Assembly (NCBI GenBank): GCA_027021385.1
Contig: JALUUL010000072.1
Coordinates: forward strand, 1-64,000
Length of the DNA stretch: 64,000 nt
Direction: 5' to 3'
Source: Planctomycetota bacterium
GTDB lineage: Bacteria; Planctomycetota; UBA1135; GCA-002748355
Shown: in pieces, positions 1-8,606 of the stretch
How the letters are laid out: every line of letters begins with the position of its first letter
Numbering within the stretch: position 1 is the first letter of the stretch
Notes under the pieces: generated by a model
The model's input: the letters and a program-made list of their open reading frames with translations, nothing else
What the model was told of the DNA's origin: nothing
Database searches by the model: none
Program-made: the position numbers and the translations under genes

Positions 1-366
1 CCCGATGACAGGGGCGGGCCGGCTCGGGGCGGGGGGGCTCGGGCGGTGTTCGAGGATCTTTCCGGAACCGGCTGCGGTCATCCGGCCGAGCTTGGGGTAG
101 GCTTCTGCACCCGGCGGCGCCCGGCTCGGACCGAGCCCGAGCTTGACGCTTCCCGGGGAGTTCCTAGACTGTCCGGTTCTTCGGGTCTGCCCCCAACTCG
201 AGTCCAGCCCTGGGCTTGTGTTTGGACAACGCCGAACCCGGGCTCTGGTGGGATCCTGTCCCTTATGCTTGGGCGAATGCCCGTTTCCTTCCCTGTTTCG
301 CTCGGAGGTCGAGCCCTTCCCGGCGCCTGGCCCTGTTAGACATCCCCGATGTGGAGGCCCGTTCTC
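1..366. other. leading spacer without a supported gene
   Basis: No reading frame here has family resemblance. The open frames across it look like composition artefacts of GC-rich DNA. The only feature seen is a promoter-like pair at 143-170 ahead of the first gene. The left end may hold the tail of a gene outside the window, but nothing shows this. Confidence 0.5.
143..170 (+). promoter_or_regulatory. possible sigma-70-type promoter for the HEAT/TPR protein gene
   Basis: TTGACG at 143-148 and TAGACT at 165-170 are separated by 16 bases, close to the -35/-10 consensus pair. Transcription would start near 177, leaving a leader of about 190 bases before the chosen start at 367. This is a pattern match only. 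Confidence 0.35.
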
Positions 367-2532
367 ATGGTCCTTGGTTTCGGTCGCAGCCTTTTCCTGA
401 TCTCCGCCGGCGCGATTCTCGCGACGGGGTCCCTCTACGCCCAGGGGGCGAAGGACGCCTTCAAGGAAGGCGTCAAACTTCTCCGGCTCGGGCAGGACGC
501 TCAGGCCCTCGAGAAGTTCATGGAGGCCTTGAACGCCGATCCCTCGAACGAGGAGGCCTACCAGCTCTGGAAGGAGACCCATCACACGGTCTGGGCGCAG
601 CTCATGGCCCGGAAGGGGGACTACGCGAAGGTCGCCCGCCGCTTCCTGACGCTGGCCACGCTGGAGCGCAAGCGCCGTTCGGCCGACGAGGAGGCGATCC
701 GCCCCCTCGTCGAGAAGGCGCTCTCCGAGGACTACCGGACCCGTCAGGAGGCATCGCTCAAGTTGATGTCCGAACACGGGGAATACGCGGTTCCCTTCCT
801 CGTGGACGCGCTGTCGAACGCGGACGACATGAACCAACAGATCCGGGCGATCGCCTGCCTCGAGAAGATCGGGCGCCGGGCGGCCTTGCCGTTGATCGCC
901 CTCCTCGGATCCGAAAACCGCCTGCTCCGCCTGAACGCCGCCGTCTCTCTCCTCTACATTGGAGACGGCCGGGCCCTTCCCGCCCTCAAGCGGCTCGCCG
1001 AATCCGATCGGGATGCCGGGGTCCGGGAAGTCGCGACCAAGGCCGTCGCCAAGATTGGAGGATCCGCGGTTCCCTCGAGTCTGGATCTCTATTTGAAGCA
1101 CGCGCACGGGTTCTTGACCGGGTCCCCGACCCTGGTCCGGGACGGCGACATCTCCGAGGTGCTCTGGAGCCTGCGTGACGGAGCCCTGGTCTCCCGGCCG
1201 GTTCCGGCCCAGCTCTTCGCGCTCGAACTCGCAAAGGATTCGGCCTACGGGGCCTTGGACGTCGATCCGACCAGCGAGGACGCGCTCGTCGCCCTCGCCC
1301 GCGCCTACGTCGCCGAGAAGACCGTCGTCGATTCGACCCTCGCCCAGAACCCCGAGGACGAGGCGATGCGGGCCGCCGCCGCTTCGGTCGCCGAGATGGG
1401 CATCACGGTCCTGGCCGCCGGTGCGAAGACGATCCGCCGCGCGGTCGAGGAGAACCTCGCCGAGGGCATGATTCCCGCGGCCGTCGAGGCGCTGCACGCC
1501 CTGGCCCGGGTCGAGGACGCTTCCTCCCTCGGGGGATCCCCCCTCGTCGCCGCCCTTTCCCATCCCGACAAGCGCGTGCGCTACGCGGCCGCGATGGATC
1601 TGTCCCGGATGCAGGATGCGGCCCTCGAGCCCGCGGCCCGCGACAAGGTCGTTGCGGTCCTCGGCCAGGCCGTTCTCGAACAGGCCGTCCGGGTCGTCAA
1701 GGTCATCGATCCCGACGCAGGGAACCGCAAGGTCGCGATGGAGGCCGCCAGCAAGGACAAGGGCGTCTTCGTCGATGCGGCCGCGAGCACTCCGAAGGCG
1801 CTCGCGGATCTCGGCATGTTCCCGAACGTCGATGTCGTCGTCCTCAACGAGAACCTCGGCAGCTACACGCCCTGGGACGTGCTCGGCTTCCTCCGCAAGC
1901 ACGAGTCCCTCAAGGACGTCAAGGTCATCCTCGTGACGGCCGACAAGACGAAGGCCGAGGAGGCCTACGGGGACAAGGTCGACGCCTACATCCAGGGTCC
2001 TCTGACCGGGGAAGCCCTCGCGAACCGGGTCGACGAGGTCCTGAAGGATCTTCCGATGGACGAGAACCGCAAGGCCGCGTCGGTCTACGCCGTCTCCGCC
2101 GCGAAGGCCCTGGCGCGGCTCGGAGCCGGGGACTTCGGCGTCGCCCGGGTCTCGGCCGCCCTCGTCCAAGCCGCGCGCCGGGACGCCGCGGTCGCCGTGC
2201 CCGCCCTCGACGCCCTCGGGCGTTCCGCGGGCGCCGATTCGATCTCCGCCGTCGTCGCGGTCCTGACCTCCACCAAGGGCGGGAACGAGACCGTCTGCAA
2301 GGCCGCGGCCGAAGCCCTCGGCCGGATCATGGCCCGCACCGGACAGGCTCCGAAGGCCGCGGTCGAGGCCCTGACCGGGATCGCCTCCGATTCCTCGCTG
2401 TCCGCCGCGATGCGCGGCGCCGCGGTCGCGGCCCTCGGGCGCGCGCCCCTCCTGCCCGGGGAGCGGGCCAAGCTCCTCCGCAGCCTCCGGATCGACCCCG
2501 GATCCGTGGGGGGGGACGATACCGAGGACTGA
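367..2532 (+). CDS. exported TPR/HEAT-repeat protein with a receiver-like domain
   Basis: The 721-residue product begins with a Sec-type signal peptide ending near LYAQG, so it should leave the cytoplasm. A TPR-like pair follows (about residues 22-75), then HEAT-type helical repeats (about 120-235 and again 580-700). Residues about 443-564 read as a response-regulator receiver fold: a beta strand with an acidic patch (VKVIDPD), a third strand VVVLNENL, a fourth strand VKVILVTAD and a last QGPL. The usual phosphoacceptor aspartate is Asn494 and the usual KP lysine is Gln, so phosphorylation is not expected. The start at 367 has GGAGG nine bases upstream; an ATG at 349 is in frame but lacks a ribosome site. 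The function is unknown; scaffolding is an inference from the repeats. Confidence 0.8.
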   Translation: MVLGFGRSLFLISAGAILATGSLYAQGAKDAFKEGVKLLRLGQDAQALEKFMEALNADPSNEEAYQLWKETHHTVWAQLMARKGDYAKVARRFLTLATLERKRRSADEEAIRPLVEKALSEDYRTRQEASLKLMSEHGEYAVPFLVDALSNADDMNQQIRAIACLEKIGRRAALPLIALLGSENRLLRLNAAVSLLYIGDGRALPALKRLAESDRDAGVREVATKAVAKIGGSAVPSSLDLYLKHAHGFLTGSPTLVRDGDISEVLWSLRDGALVSRPVPAQLFALELAKDSAYGALDVDPTSEDALVALARAYVAEKTVVDSTLAQNPEDEAMRAAAASVAEMGITVLAAGAKTIRRAVEENLAEGMIPAAVEALHALARVEDASSLGGSPLVAALSHPDKRVRYAAAMDLSRMQDAALEPAARDKVVAVLGQAVLEQAVRVVKVIDPDAGNRKVAMEAASKDKGVFVDAAASTPKALADLGMFPNVDVVVLNENLGSYTPWDVLGFLRKHESLKDVKVILVTADKTKAEEAYGDKVDAYIQGPLTGEALANRVDEVLKDLPMDENRKAASVYAVSAAKALARLGAGDFGVARVSAALVQAARRDAAVAVPALDALGRSAGADSISAVVAVLTSTKGGNETVCKAAAEALGRIMARTGQAPKAAVEALTGIASDSSLSAAMRGAAVAALGRAPLLPGERAKLLRSLRIDPGSVGGDDTED

Positions 2533-2557
2533 GCGCCTCCAAGAGCCCGAATGGAAG

Positions 2558-2586
2558 GCGGCCCCCCGGCGGGGCCGCTTTTTTTT
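2558..2586 (+). terminator. rho-independent terminator after the HEAT/TPR gene
   Basis: A perfect 8-bp stem (GCGGCCCC with GGGGCCGC, 2558-2565 and 2571-2578) with a five-base loop is followed directly by eight T residues (2579-2586). It lies 26 bases after the stop codon and separates this gene from the dihydroorotase run. Confidence 0.9.
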
Positions 2587-2649
2587 CGCCCGCGGTCCGC
2601 GGCACCGGGGCTCGTGGCTTCCCGGAGCTTCCCCCGATAGCGTGGGGGC

Positions 2650-3987
2650 ATGAGCGTGGAGCCGGAACTCTGGGTGCGGGGCGGCGAGATCCTGGGAGAG
2701 GAAGGGCCCAGGGCGGCGGATCTCAGGCTCGGGGAGGGGCGCATCCTCGAGATCGGCCTAGGCCTCGAGATTCCGGAGGGAGCGGAGGTTCTCGAGGCGG
2801 AGGGTCTCTGGATCCTTCCGGGACTCGTGGATCCCCAGGTCCATTTCCGGGAGCCGGGCGCTCCCGAGAAGGAGGATCTCGAAAGCGGCTCCCTGGCGGC
2901 CGTGGCCGGGGGCGTGACCTCCTTCCTCGAGATGCCGAACACGAGGCCCCCGACGACGGATCCCGAACGCCTCGCCGACAAATGCCGCCGGGCGGCCGCC
3001 CGGTGCCACGCCGATCACGCCTTCTTCCTCGGGGCGACGGCCGAGAACGCCGACCGGCTCGGGGAGTGGGAGGATCTCGAGGGTTGCGCGGGGGTCAAGG
3101 TCTTCATGGGCTCCTCGACCGGGGACCTCCTCGTGCCGGACGACGCGACCCTCGAACGGGTGCTCCGCTCCGGGCGTCGCCGCGTCGCCGTCCACAGCGA
3201 GGACGAGTTCCTGCTTCGCGAGAACTACGCCTCGCGGCTCGCGGGGGCGACCTGGCGGGATCATCCGAGGATCCGGAGTGTCGAGGTCGCCCTCCGGGCG
3301 ACCCGCCGTCTCCTCGATCTCGTCGAGAGGACCGGTCGTCCGATCCATCTCCTCCACGTCTCGACGGCCGAGGAATGCGCCCTCCTCCGCGAGCGGGACC
3401 TGGGCGGACTCGTGACGGCCGAGGTCACCCCGAACCACCTCTTCCTCTGCGCTCCGGACTGCTATGAGCGCTGGGGACCGCTCGTCCAGATGAATCCCCC
3501 GATCCGGGACCGCAGGCATCAGGAAGCCCTCCGGGAGGCCCTGGTCGACGGCACGATCCTCTGCATCGGTTCCGACCATGCGCCCCACGAACTCTCGAGG
3601 AAGCATCTCCCCTATCCGGAGAGCCCCTCGGGCATCCCAGGCGTCCAGACGATCCTGGGACTCTGCCTGAGCGGGGTCCGGGAGGGCTGGCTCCCTCTTC
3701 GCGAAGTTCCCCGAATCACCTCGACGGGGGCCTGCGCGGCCTACGGCATCGAGGGCAAGGGGGCGCTCGAGGTCGGAATGGACGCGGATCTCGTCCTCGT
3801 CGACCCCTCCGAGCGGGGCCCGCTCCGCCTGGAGTGGCTGCGGTCGAGAGCGGGATTCAGTCCCTATGTCGGCATGGATCTGGCGGGATGGCCCGTCGCG
3901 ACCGTGAAGGGCGGGGTCCTGGTCTACGCGGAACACGAGGTCCGCTCGAAGGCCCGGGGCCGTCCCCTCCGGTTCCGGTCGTCCTGA
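2650..3987 (+). CDS. pyrC: dihydroorotase (class I, amidohydrolase superfamily)
   Basis: The 445-residue protein should interconvert carbamoyl-aspartate and dihydroorotate, the third step of pyrimidine synthesis, in the cytoplasm. It has the amidohydrolase landmarks in order: DPQVHFREPG (about 61-70), the EMPNT segment, a KVFMGSSTG block, the VHSED histidine, LLHVSTAEE, and the GSDHAPHE metal/catalytic aspartate motif. Length is normal for the family. The first histidine of the usual H-x-H metal pair is glutamine (Gln63), a variant I recall from a subgroup annotated as dihydroorotase; activity is likely but not certain. GGGGG just before the ATG may serve as the ribosome site. It leads a co-directional run with the symporter, nagZ and GHL10 genes. 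Confidence 0.88.
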   Translation: MSVEPELWVRGGEILGEEGPRAADLRLGEGRILEIGLGLEIPEGAEVLEAEGLWILPGLVDPQVHFREPGAPEKEDLESGSLAAVAGGVTSFLEMPNTRPPTTDPERLADKCRRAAARCHADHAFFLGATAENADRLGEWEDLEGCAGVKVFMGSSTGDLLVPDDATLERVLRSGRRRVAVHSEDEFLLRENYASRLAGATWRDHPRIRSVEVALRATRRLLDLVERTGRPIHLLHVSTAEECALLRERDLGGLVTAEVTPNHLFLCAPDCYERWGPLVQMNPPIRDRRHQEALREALVDGTILCIGSDHAPHELSRKHLPYPESPSGIPGVQTILGLCLSGVREGWLPLREVPRITSTGACAAYGIEGKGALEVGMDADLVLVDPSERGPLRLEWLRSRAGFSPYVGMDLAGWPVATVKGGVLVYAEHEVRSKARGRPLRFRSS

Positions 3988-3996
3988 GGAAGGCGC

Positions 3997-5616
3997 ATGC
4001 TCGGAATCGCCGACTGGCTGGTCCTCTCGGGTTATCTCCTGCTCGTCGCGTGGATCGGCTTCGCCGCGGGGAGGGGCCAGCGCACGACCGAAGATTACTT
4101 CCTGGGGGGGCGCCGGATCCCCTGGTGGGTTGCGGGGCTTTCGATCATCGCGACCGAGACGAGCGCTCTGACCTTCATCGGCGCTCCGACCCAGAGCCTC
4201 CGCGGCGACTGGACATACCTGCAGCTCGCCTTCGGTTCGGTGCTCGCCCGTTTCCTCGTCGCGGGGCTCCTGATCGGGGTCTACTACCGCGCCCGGGTCT
4301 TCTCCGTCTACGGATGGCTCGGAAGGCGCTTCGGTCCGTTCTCGAGGGGGGCCGCCAGCCTGCTCTTCTTCCTCGGGAGGAGCCTCGGGAGCGGGGTCCG
4401 GCTCTACGGGGCGGCGATCGCCCTCGTCGTCCTCGTCGACCTCGACTTCCCGCTGGCGATCGCCCTCCTCGCCCTCGTCGCCGTGGCCTACACGATCGCC
4501 GGCGGAATCCGGTCCGTCGTCTGGACGGATGCCTTGCAGGGGGTCCTGCTCGTCGGGGGCGGGGTCCTGGCCCTCGTCTGGCTGGGTCTCCGGCACGAAG
4601 GGGGGATCGCAGAGGCCTTCACGACCCTCGCGGACTCCACGACCCCGGGAGGGGGGGCGAAACTCCGGATCCTCGATCTCTCCTGGTCCCTCCGCGACTC
4701 CTATACGCTCTTCGCGGGTCTCGTCGCCTCGACCTTCCTGACGATGTCCACGCACGGCACGGACCAGGACATGATCCAGCGGGCCCTCTCCTGCCGCGGG
4801 GAGCGGGCCGGGCGCGCGAGCCTCTGGCTCAGCGCGTTCCTGAACATCCCGATCGTGCTCCTGTTCCTCGCGGTCGGGTCGATGCTCTGGCTGCACTACG
4901 GGGGGGACGAGGGAGCTGCCCGGGCGGCCGCCCTTCTGGCCAAGAAGGCAGGGGAGGCGAATCCTGCCAAGGGCTACGACTATCTCTTCCCCTTCTACGT
5001 CGTCTCCGAGCTTCCCGCGGGGATCAAGGGGCTGATCCTCGCGGGCCTGTTCGCGGCGGCGATGTCGAGCCTCGACTCGGCGATCGCGGCCCTGTCCTCG
5101 ACCGCCGTGAAGTGCATCTGGCAACCCTATGTCGCTCCGGGGAGGGAGGAGGGGTACTACCTCAAGGTCTCCCGGGGCTTCGCCCTCTTCTTCGGGGCGG
5201 TCCTGGCCGGCATCGCCCTGCTCGTCTGGGTCTCCCGGGGTTCGGGGGGGGCCCGCGAGGGCTTCGGGGTCCTGATGCTCGGACTCAAGGTCCTGACCTG
5301 GATCTTTCCGCCCCTCCTCGGGATTTTCCTCTGCGGGGTCCTGACCGACCGCGGCGGCGATCTCGGGAACCTAGTCGCCCTCGCCTTCGGAATCGGAACC
5401 TTGCTCTTCGTCGAGTTCTGGAAGGACCTCGACAGGAGTTTTCCGGATCTCGGTCTCGGGGAACATGCCCCCTGGGGATGGATCTGGAACGGCACGATCG
5501 GTTGCCTCCTGAGCTTCGGGCTCGCCCTCCTGTTCCGGGGACCCGGACGCTCGGCGGTCGTCGTCGAGGAAGGGAGCGCGCGGGGTTGGGGAAGCGGGGG
5601 GGGGAGGGAAGCGTGA
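3997..5616 (+). CDS. sodium:solute symporter (SSS family)
   Basis: A 539-residue inner-membrane protein with about 13 hydrophobic segments. The N-terminal EDYFLGGR motif, the following WWVAGLSIIATETSALTF segment and the later AAAMSSLDSAIAALSS segment are typical of the sodium/solute symporter family that takes up sugars, amino acids or sialic acid by sodium symport. The substrate cannot be read from the sequence. GAGGAAGG lies just before the ATG, ten bases after the dihydroorotase stop. Its stop overlaps the start of the hexosaminidase gene, which suggests a link to amino-sugar or muropeptide uptake; that link is inference. Confidence 0.88.
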   Translation: MLGIADWLVLSGYLLLVAWIGFAAGRGQRTTEDYFLGGRRIPWWVAGLSIIATETSALTFIGAPTQSLRGDWTYLQLAFGSVLARFLVAGLLIGVYYRARVFSVYGWLGRRFGPFSRGAASLLFFLGRSLGSGVRLYGAAIALVVLVDLDFPLAIALLALVAVAYTIAGGIRSVVWTDALQGVLLVGGGVLALVWLGLRHEGGIAEAFTTLADSTTPGGGAKLRILDLSWSLRDSYTLFAGLVASTFLTMSTHGTDQDMIQRALSCRGERAGRASLWLSAFLNIPIVLLFLAVGSMLWLHYGGDEGAARAAALLAKKAGEANPAKGYDYLFPFYVVSELPAGIKGLILAGLFAAAMSSLDSAIAALSSTAVKCIWQPYVAPGREEGYYLKVSRGFALFFGAVLAGIALLVWVSRGSGGAREGFGVLMLGLKVLTWIFPPLLGIFLCGVLTDRGGDLGNLVALAFGIGTLLFVEFWKDLDRSFPDLGLGEHAPWGWIWNGTIGCLLSFGLALLFRGPGRSAVVVEEGSARGWGSGGGREA

Positions 5617-7187
5617 CCGGAGCCCCGGGAGGCGCGCGGCTCGTCGTCGGCTTCGAGGGAACCGAGGTCTCCGCGCGCCTGCGCGACCTCCTTCTCGAGA
5701 CCGGGGCGCGGGCGGTGATCCTCTTTGCGCGGAACCTCCTCGACGCTTCCCAGGCCCGCGAACTCTGCGCGGCCCTCCGGGAGGCCGTTCCCTGGCCCCT
5801 GCTGCTCTGCATCGACCAGGAGGGGGGGAGCGTCGTCCGCCTGACGCGCGGCGTCACGGTCTTTCCCGGAAACATGGCGCTCGGGGCCGCGGATTCCCCC
5901 GAACTCGCCCGGGCCCAGGGTCGGATCTCCGGCCGGGAACTCGCCGGGATCGGGATCGACCTGAATCTGGCCCCGGTCGTCGATCTCCAGACGAACCCGT
6001 CGAATCCGGGGATCGGCATCCGTTCCCTGGGCTCCGACCCGAACCGCGCCGAGGTCCTGGCCCGGGCCCTGATCGAGGGACACCTCGAGTTCTCGGTGCG
6101 CAGTTGTTGCAAGCACTTCCCCGGGAAGGGAGAGGCCTCGGTCGACGCCCACCTCGACCTGCCGGTCCTGGATCTCCCCCTCGAGGAGTTCTTCGATCCT
6201 CATCTGCGGGTTTTCGAGAAGCTCGTCCGAGGGCGGGAGGATCTCGCGGTCATGACGACCCACATCGTCGTCGAGGGGCTCGATCCCGGGACGCCGGCGA
6301 CCTTCTCCCCGGCGGTCGCCCGCGACCTCCTGCGCGGGAGGCTCGGCTTCCGGGGGCTCCTGCTGGCCGACGATCTCGAGATGGGGGCGATCTCCGGATA
6401 CCACGAGGTCCCGGAGGCGGCGGTCCGGGCGGCGGCGGCCGGACACGACCTCGTGCCCGTCTGCCACGATCCCGACCTCCAGCTGCGCGCGGCGCGGCTC
6501 CTCGACCGCGCGCTCCGCCGCGGCGACCTGGACCCCGTCGAGCACCGCCGGAGCCTCGAACGCCTGCGGTCCTTCGCGGAAGCGGCCCGGGGAAGCGCGG
6601 GCGGGAGTCCGGAGGAGACTTCCCCGGCCCCGACGGAGGGAGCGGCGCTCGCCGACGGGATCGCCGCGGCCGCCGTGCACGCCTTCCGCCATCCCCCGCC
6701 CGGACATCCCCTCCCCGGCCTCGGACCCCTCGTCATCCTGGCGGCCGAGCCGAGGGCCCTCGTCGGAGTCGAGGAGGGCCTCGAGAGCGAGGGTTGGCCC
6801 AGGGCGCTCGGGGAGATCTTCGGCCGGGGCCGGAGGGGGGGCTGCAGGGTCTTTTGCTTTCCGGCGGACCTCGAGGTCTCCGCCGTCCCGCCCCTGCTCG
6901 AGGAAGCGCGGAGGGAAGCGGCCCGGCCGGGGACCGCGGTCCTCCTCCTGACCTGGGATGCGGGGGCGCTGGAGGGCCAAGGCTTCCTTCTGGCCGAGGC
7001 CTGCCGTACCCTTGGATCCCGCCTGGTCGTCGGGCACCTGCGCAATCCCTTCGACCAGGCCTTGGTCCCGGACGGGATCGCGGCCTTCACCCCGTTCGGA
7101 TTCCGTACCTGCCAGCTTCGGGCCCTCGCGGCGGTCTTGCGGGGGGAGGCCGAGGCCAAGGGGATCATGCCCGCCAAGCTCCAATGA
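5613..7187 (+). CDS. nagZ: glycoside hydrolase family 3 beta-N-acetylhexosaminidase
   Basis: The family removes N-acetylglucosamine from muropeptides or chitooligosaccharides. The 524-residue product has the GH3 barrel: CIDQEGG, the KHFPGKG block with its downstream D-x-H dyad (from Lys167), and LLADDLEMG carrying the likely nucleophile Asp253. A further region of about 180 residues after the barrel matches the two-domain Bacillus-type NagZ rather than the single-domain enterobacterial one. No signal peptide is seen, so a cytoplasmic recycling role is likely. The GTG start overlaps the symporter TGA (GTGA) and a GGGAGGGAA ribosome site precedes it; longer upstream frame is overlap with the symporter. 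Confidence 0.87.
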   Translation: MTGAPGGARLVVGFEGTEVSARLRDLLLETGARAVILFARNLLDASQARELCAALREAVPWPLLLCIDQEGGSVVRLTRGVTVFPGNMALGAADSPELARAQGRISGRELAGIGIDLNLAPVVDLQTNPSNPGIGIRSLGSDPNRAEVLARALIEGHLEFSVRSCCKHFPGKGEASVDAHLDLPVLDLPLEEFFDPHLRVFEKLVRGREDLAVMTTHIVVEGLDPGTPATFSPAVARDLLRGRLGFRGLLLADDLEMGAISGYHEVPEAAVRAAAAGHDLVPVCHDPDLQLRAARLLDRALRRGDLDPVEHRRSLERLRSFAEAARGSAGGSPEETSPAPTEGAALADGIAAAAVHAFRHPPPGHPLPGLGPLVILAAEPRALVGVEEGLESEGWPRALGEIFGRGRRGGCRVFCFPADLEVSAVPPLLEEARREAARPGTAVLLLTWDAGALEGQGFLLAEACRTLGSRLVVGHLRNPFDQALVPDGIAAFTPFGFRTCQLRALAAVLRGEAEAKGIMPAKLQ

Positions 7188-8395
7188 AACGCATCGCACC
7201 GCTCCCTCTGTTTCTGGCCTTCCTGGTCCTTTCCGCCTGCAGCTTCCTGCCCAGGCGCGCGGAGGAGATCCGCGGCGCGGTCTGGGTGACCCGCTGGGAC
7301 TACGGCACGGAGTCGGACGTCCGCACGATCATCCGCAACGCGGCGAGGGCGGGCTTCGATACGGTGCTCTTCCAGGTTCGGGGGAACGGAACGGTGTTCT
7401 ACCGCTCCAAGATCGAACCCTGGGCCGAGGAGTTCGGGTTCAAGGATCCTGGCTTCGACCCCCTCGCGACGGCCTGCGACGAGGGGCGGAAGCAGGGTGT
7501 CGCGGTGCAGGCCTGGGTGAACGCCGTTCCGGGCTGGAGAGGGGACCGTCCTCCGATGAAGGACGGCCGGCCGTTCACGAGGCAGCTCTGGTACCGGAGG
7601 CCGAGCTGGTTCTGCATGGACGAGAAGGGCCGGAGGCAGAGCCTGAAGAAGGACTACTACGTCGCCCTCAATCCTTGCCTGCCGGAAGTCCGGAACTACA
7701 TCGCCTCGATCTGCGAGGAGATCGCCCTCCGGTATCCGGTCAACGGCATCCATCTCGACTACATCCGCTTCCTCGAACCCGAAAAGGACGCCGAGGGGAG
7801 GACGCGCGACTATCCCAGGGATCCGGTCACCCTCTCGATCTACAAGAGGGAGACGGGGAAGACCCCCGACGAGGACCCGGAGGCCTGGGCGGCCTGGAAG
7901 ACCGCGCAGGTCACCGAACTCGTCCGGGAGATCCGGCGCAGGGTCCGCCGCGCGAGCCGGCGGTGCCTCCTGACCGCGGCCGTCGTCCGCACGCCGGAGC
8001 GGGCGCTTTCGAAGGTGAACCAGGACTGGCCGACCTGGATCCGCGAGGGATATCTGGACGCCGTCTTCCCGATGCAGTACGACCGGGACGACGCGCGCTT
8101 CAAGGAGCGCGTCGCCTCCTGTCTCGAGGCCGCCGCGGGTCGGCCGGTCATCATGGGGATCGGAACCTACCTGCACACCGATCCCGAGCAGACCCTCCGC
8201 CAGATCCGGATTGCCCACGAACTCGGATGCCAGGGCGTGGCCCTCTTCGCCTACACCTCCTTCTACCCGGGAGCCCAGACGAATCGGCGGGGCCGTCCCG
8301 ATCCGGCCGGTCCCCGCGATGCCTCGCTCCGGATCAAGCGCCGCGTCCGCATCCTTCCGGCGCTCCAGAGCAAAGGGACGGGCTCCCCGCGCTGA
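7184..8395 (+). CDS. glycosyl-hydrolase-like 10 (GHL10) lipoprotein
   Basis: A 403-residue protein with a lipoprotein signal (hydrophobic stretch ending in LSAC), so it should be anchored on the periplasmic or outer face. The body fits the GHL10/DUF187 family of alpha/beta-barrel proteins related to YngK: GAVWVTRWD near the N-terminus, FDTVLFQVRGNG, VQAWVNAVPG, GIHLDYIRF and a late VFPMQYDRDD block. Family members are predicted glycan hydrolases; their substrate is generally unproven. The ATG overlaps the nagZ stop (ATGA), which ties it to the amino-sugar run. Confidence 0.85.
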   Translation: MKRIAPLPLFLAFLVLSACSFLPRRAEEIRGAVWVTRWDYGTESDVRTIIRNAARAGFDTVLFQVRGNGTVFYRSKIEPWAEEFGFKDPGFDPLATACDEGRKQGVAVQAWVNAVPGWRGDRPPMKDGRPFTRQLWYRRPSWFCMDEKGRRQSLKKDYYVALNPCLPEVRNYIASICEEIALRYPVNGIHLDYIRFLEPEKDAEGRTRDYPRDPVTLSIYKRETGKTPDEDPEAWAAWKTAQVTELVREIRRRVRRASRRCLLTAAVVRTPERALSKVNQDWPTWIREGYLDAVFPMQYDRDDARFKERVASCLEAAAGRPVIMGIGTYLHTDPEQTLRQIRIAHELGCQGVALFAYTSFYPGAQTNRRGRPDPAGPRDASLRIKRRVRILPALQSKGTGSPR

Positions 8396-8413
8396 GGACC
8401 GGAGGCTCCAGGC

Positions 8414-8445
8414 TTGACAGGTCCTCTGGCCTCCCCGAGTATCCG
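8414..8445 (+). promoter_or_regulatory. promoter of the tRNA-Sec gene
   Basis: A perfect TTGACA lies at 8414-8419. The best -10 candidates are GAGTAT at 8437-8442 (17-base spacer) or TATCCG at 8440-8445 (20-base spacer). Either would start transcription a few bases before the tRNA at 8454. Confidence 0.55.
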
Positions 8446-8453
8446 GCGCTCCT

Positions 8454-8551
8454 GGAAGAGGATCGGGGCTGGTGTCCCGCCTGGTCTTCAAAACCAGTGG
8501 CCGGCGACCCGAGTCGTCGGCGGTGGGTTCGATTCCCATGCTCTTCCGCCA
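8454..8551 (+). tRNA. selC: selenocysteine tRNA, anticodon UCA
   Basis: This 98-nt gene folds as bacterial tRNA-Sec. The acceptor stem pairs 8454-8460 with 8541-8547 (an eighth position would be G opposite G). The D arm has a 6-bp stem (8464-8469 with 8474-8479) and a four-base loop. The anticodon stem is 8481-8485 with 8493-8497, with TCA at 8488-8490. The extra arm is a 9-bp stem (8500-8508 with 8513-8521), and the T arm carries TTCGATT. The discriminator G and CCA (8549-8551) are encoded. The long extra arm, 6-bp D stem and UCA anticodon together separate it from tRNA-Ser. It decodes UGA as selenocysteine with SelB and a SECIS hairpin. Confidence 0.95.
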
Positions 8552-8552
8552 A

Positions 8553-8588
8553 GGGCCCCACGGAGACGGAACATGCTCCGCGGGGCCC
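8553..8588. terminator. hairpin between tRNA-Sec and the facing mscS gene
   Basis: GGGCCCC-A-CGGAG (8553-8565) pairs with CTCCG-C-GGGGCCC (8576-8588), a 13-position stem with one mismatch and a ten-base loop. It sits between the convergent tRNA and channel genes, so it could stop transcription both ways. There is no T run on either side. Confidence 0.55.
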
Positions 8589-8606
8589 GCTCCATACGGG
8601 GGGGCC

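Noticed and set aside
2758-5124. A 788-codon open frame on the minus strand
   Set aside because: It lies antisense to dihydroorotase and the symporter. Its composition (Glu, Arg, Pro, Gly, Asp) is that of a shadow frame in GC-rich DNA.
3834-5612. Upstream continuation of the nagZ frame
   Set aside because: It overlaps the symporter gene completely. The hexosaminidase fold begins at the GTG that overlaps the symporter stop.
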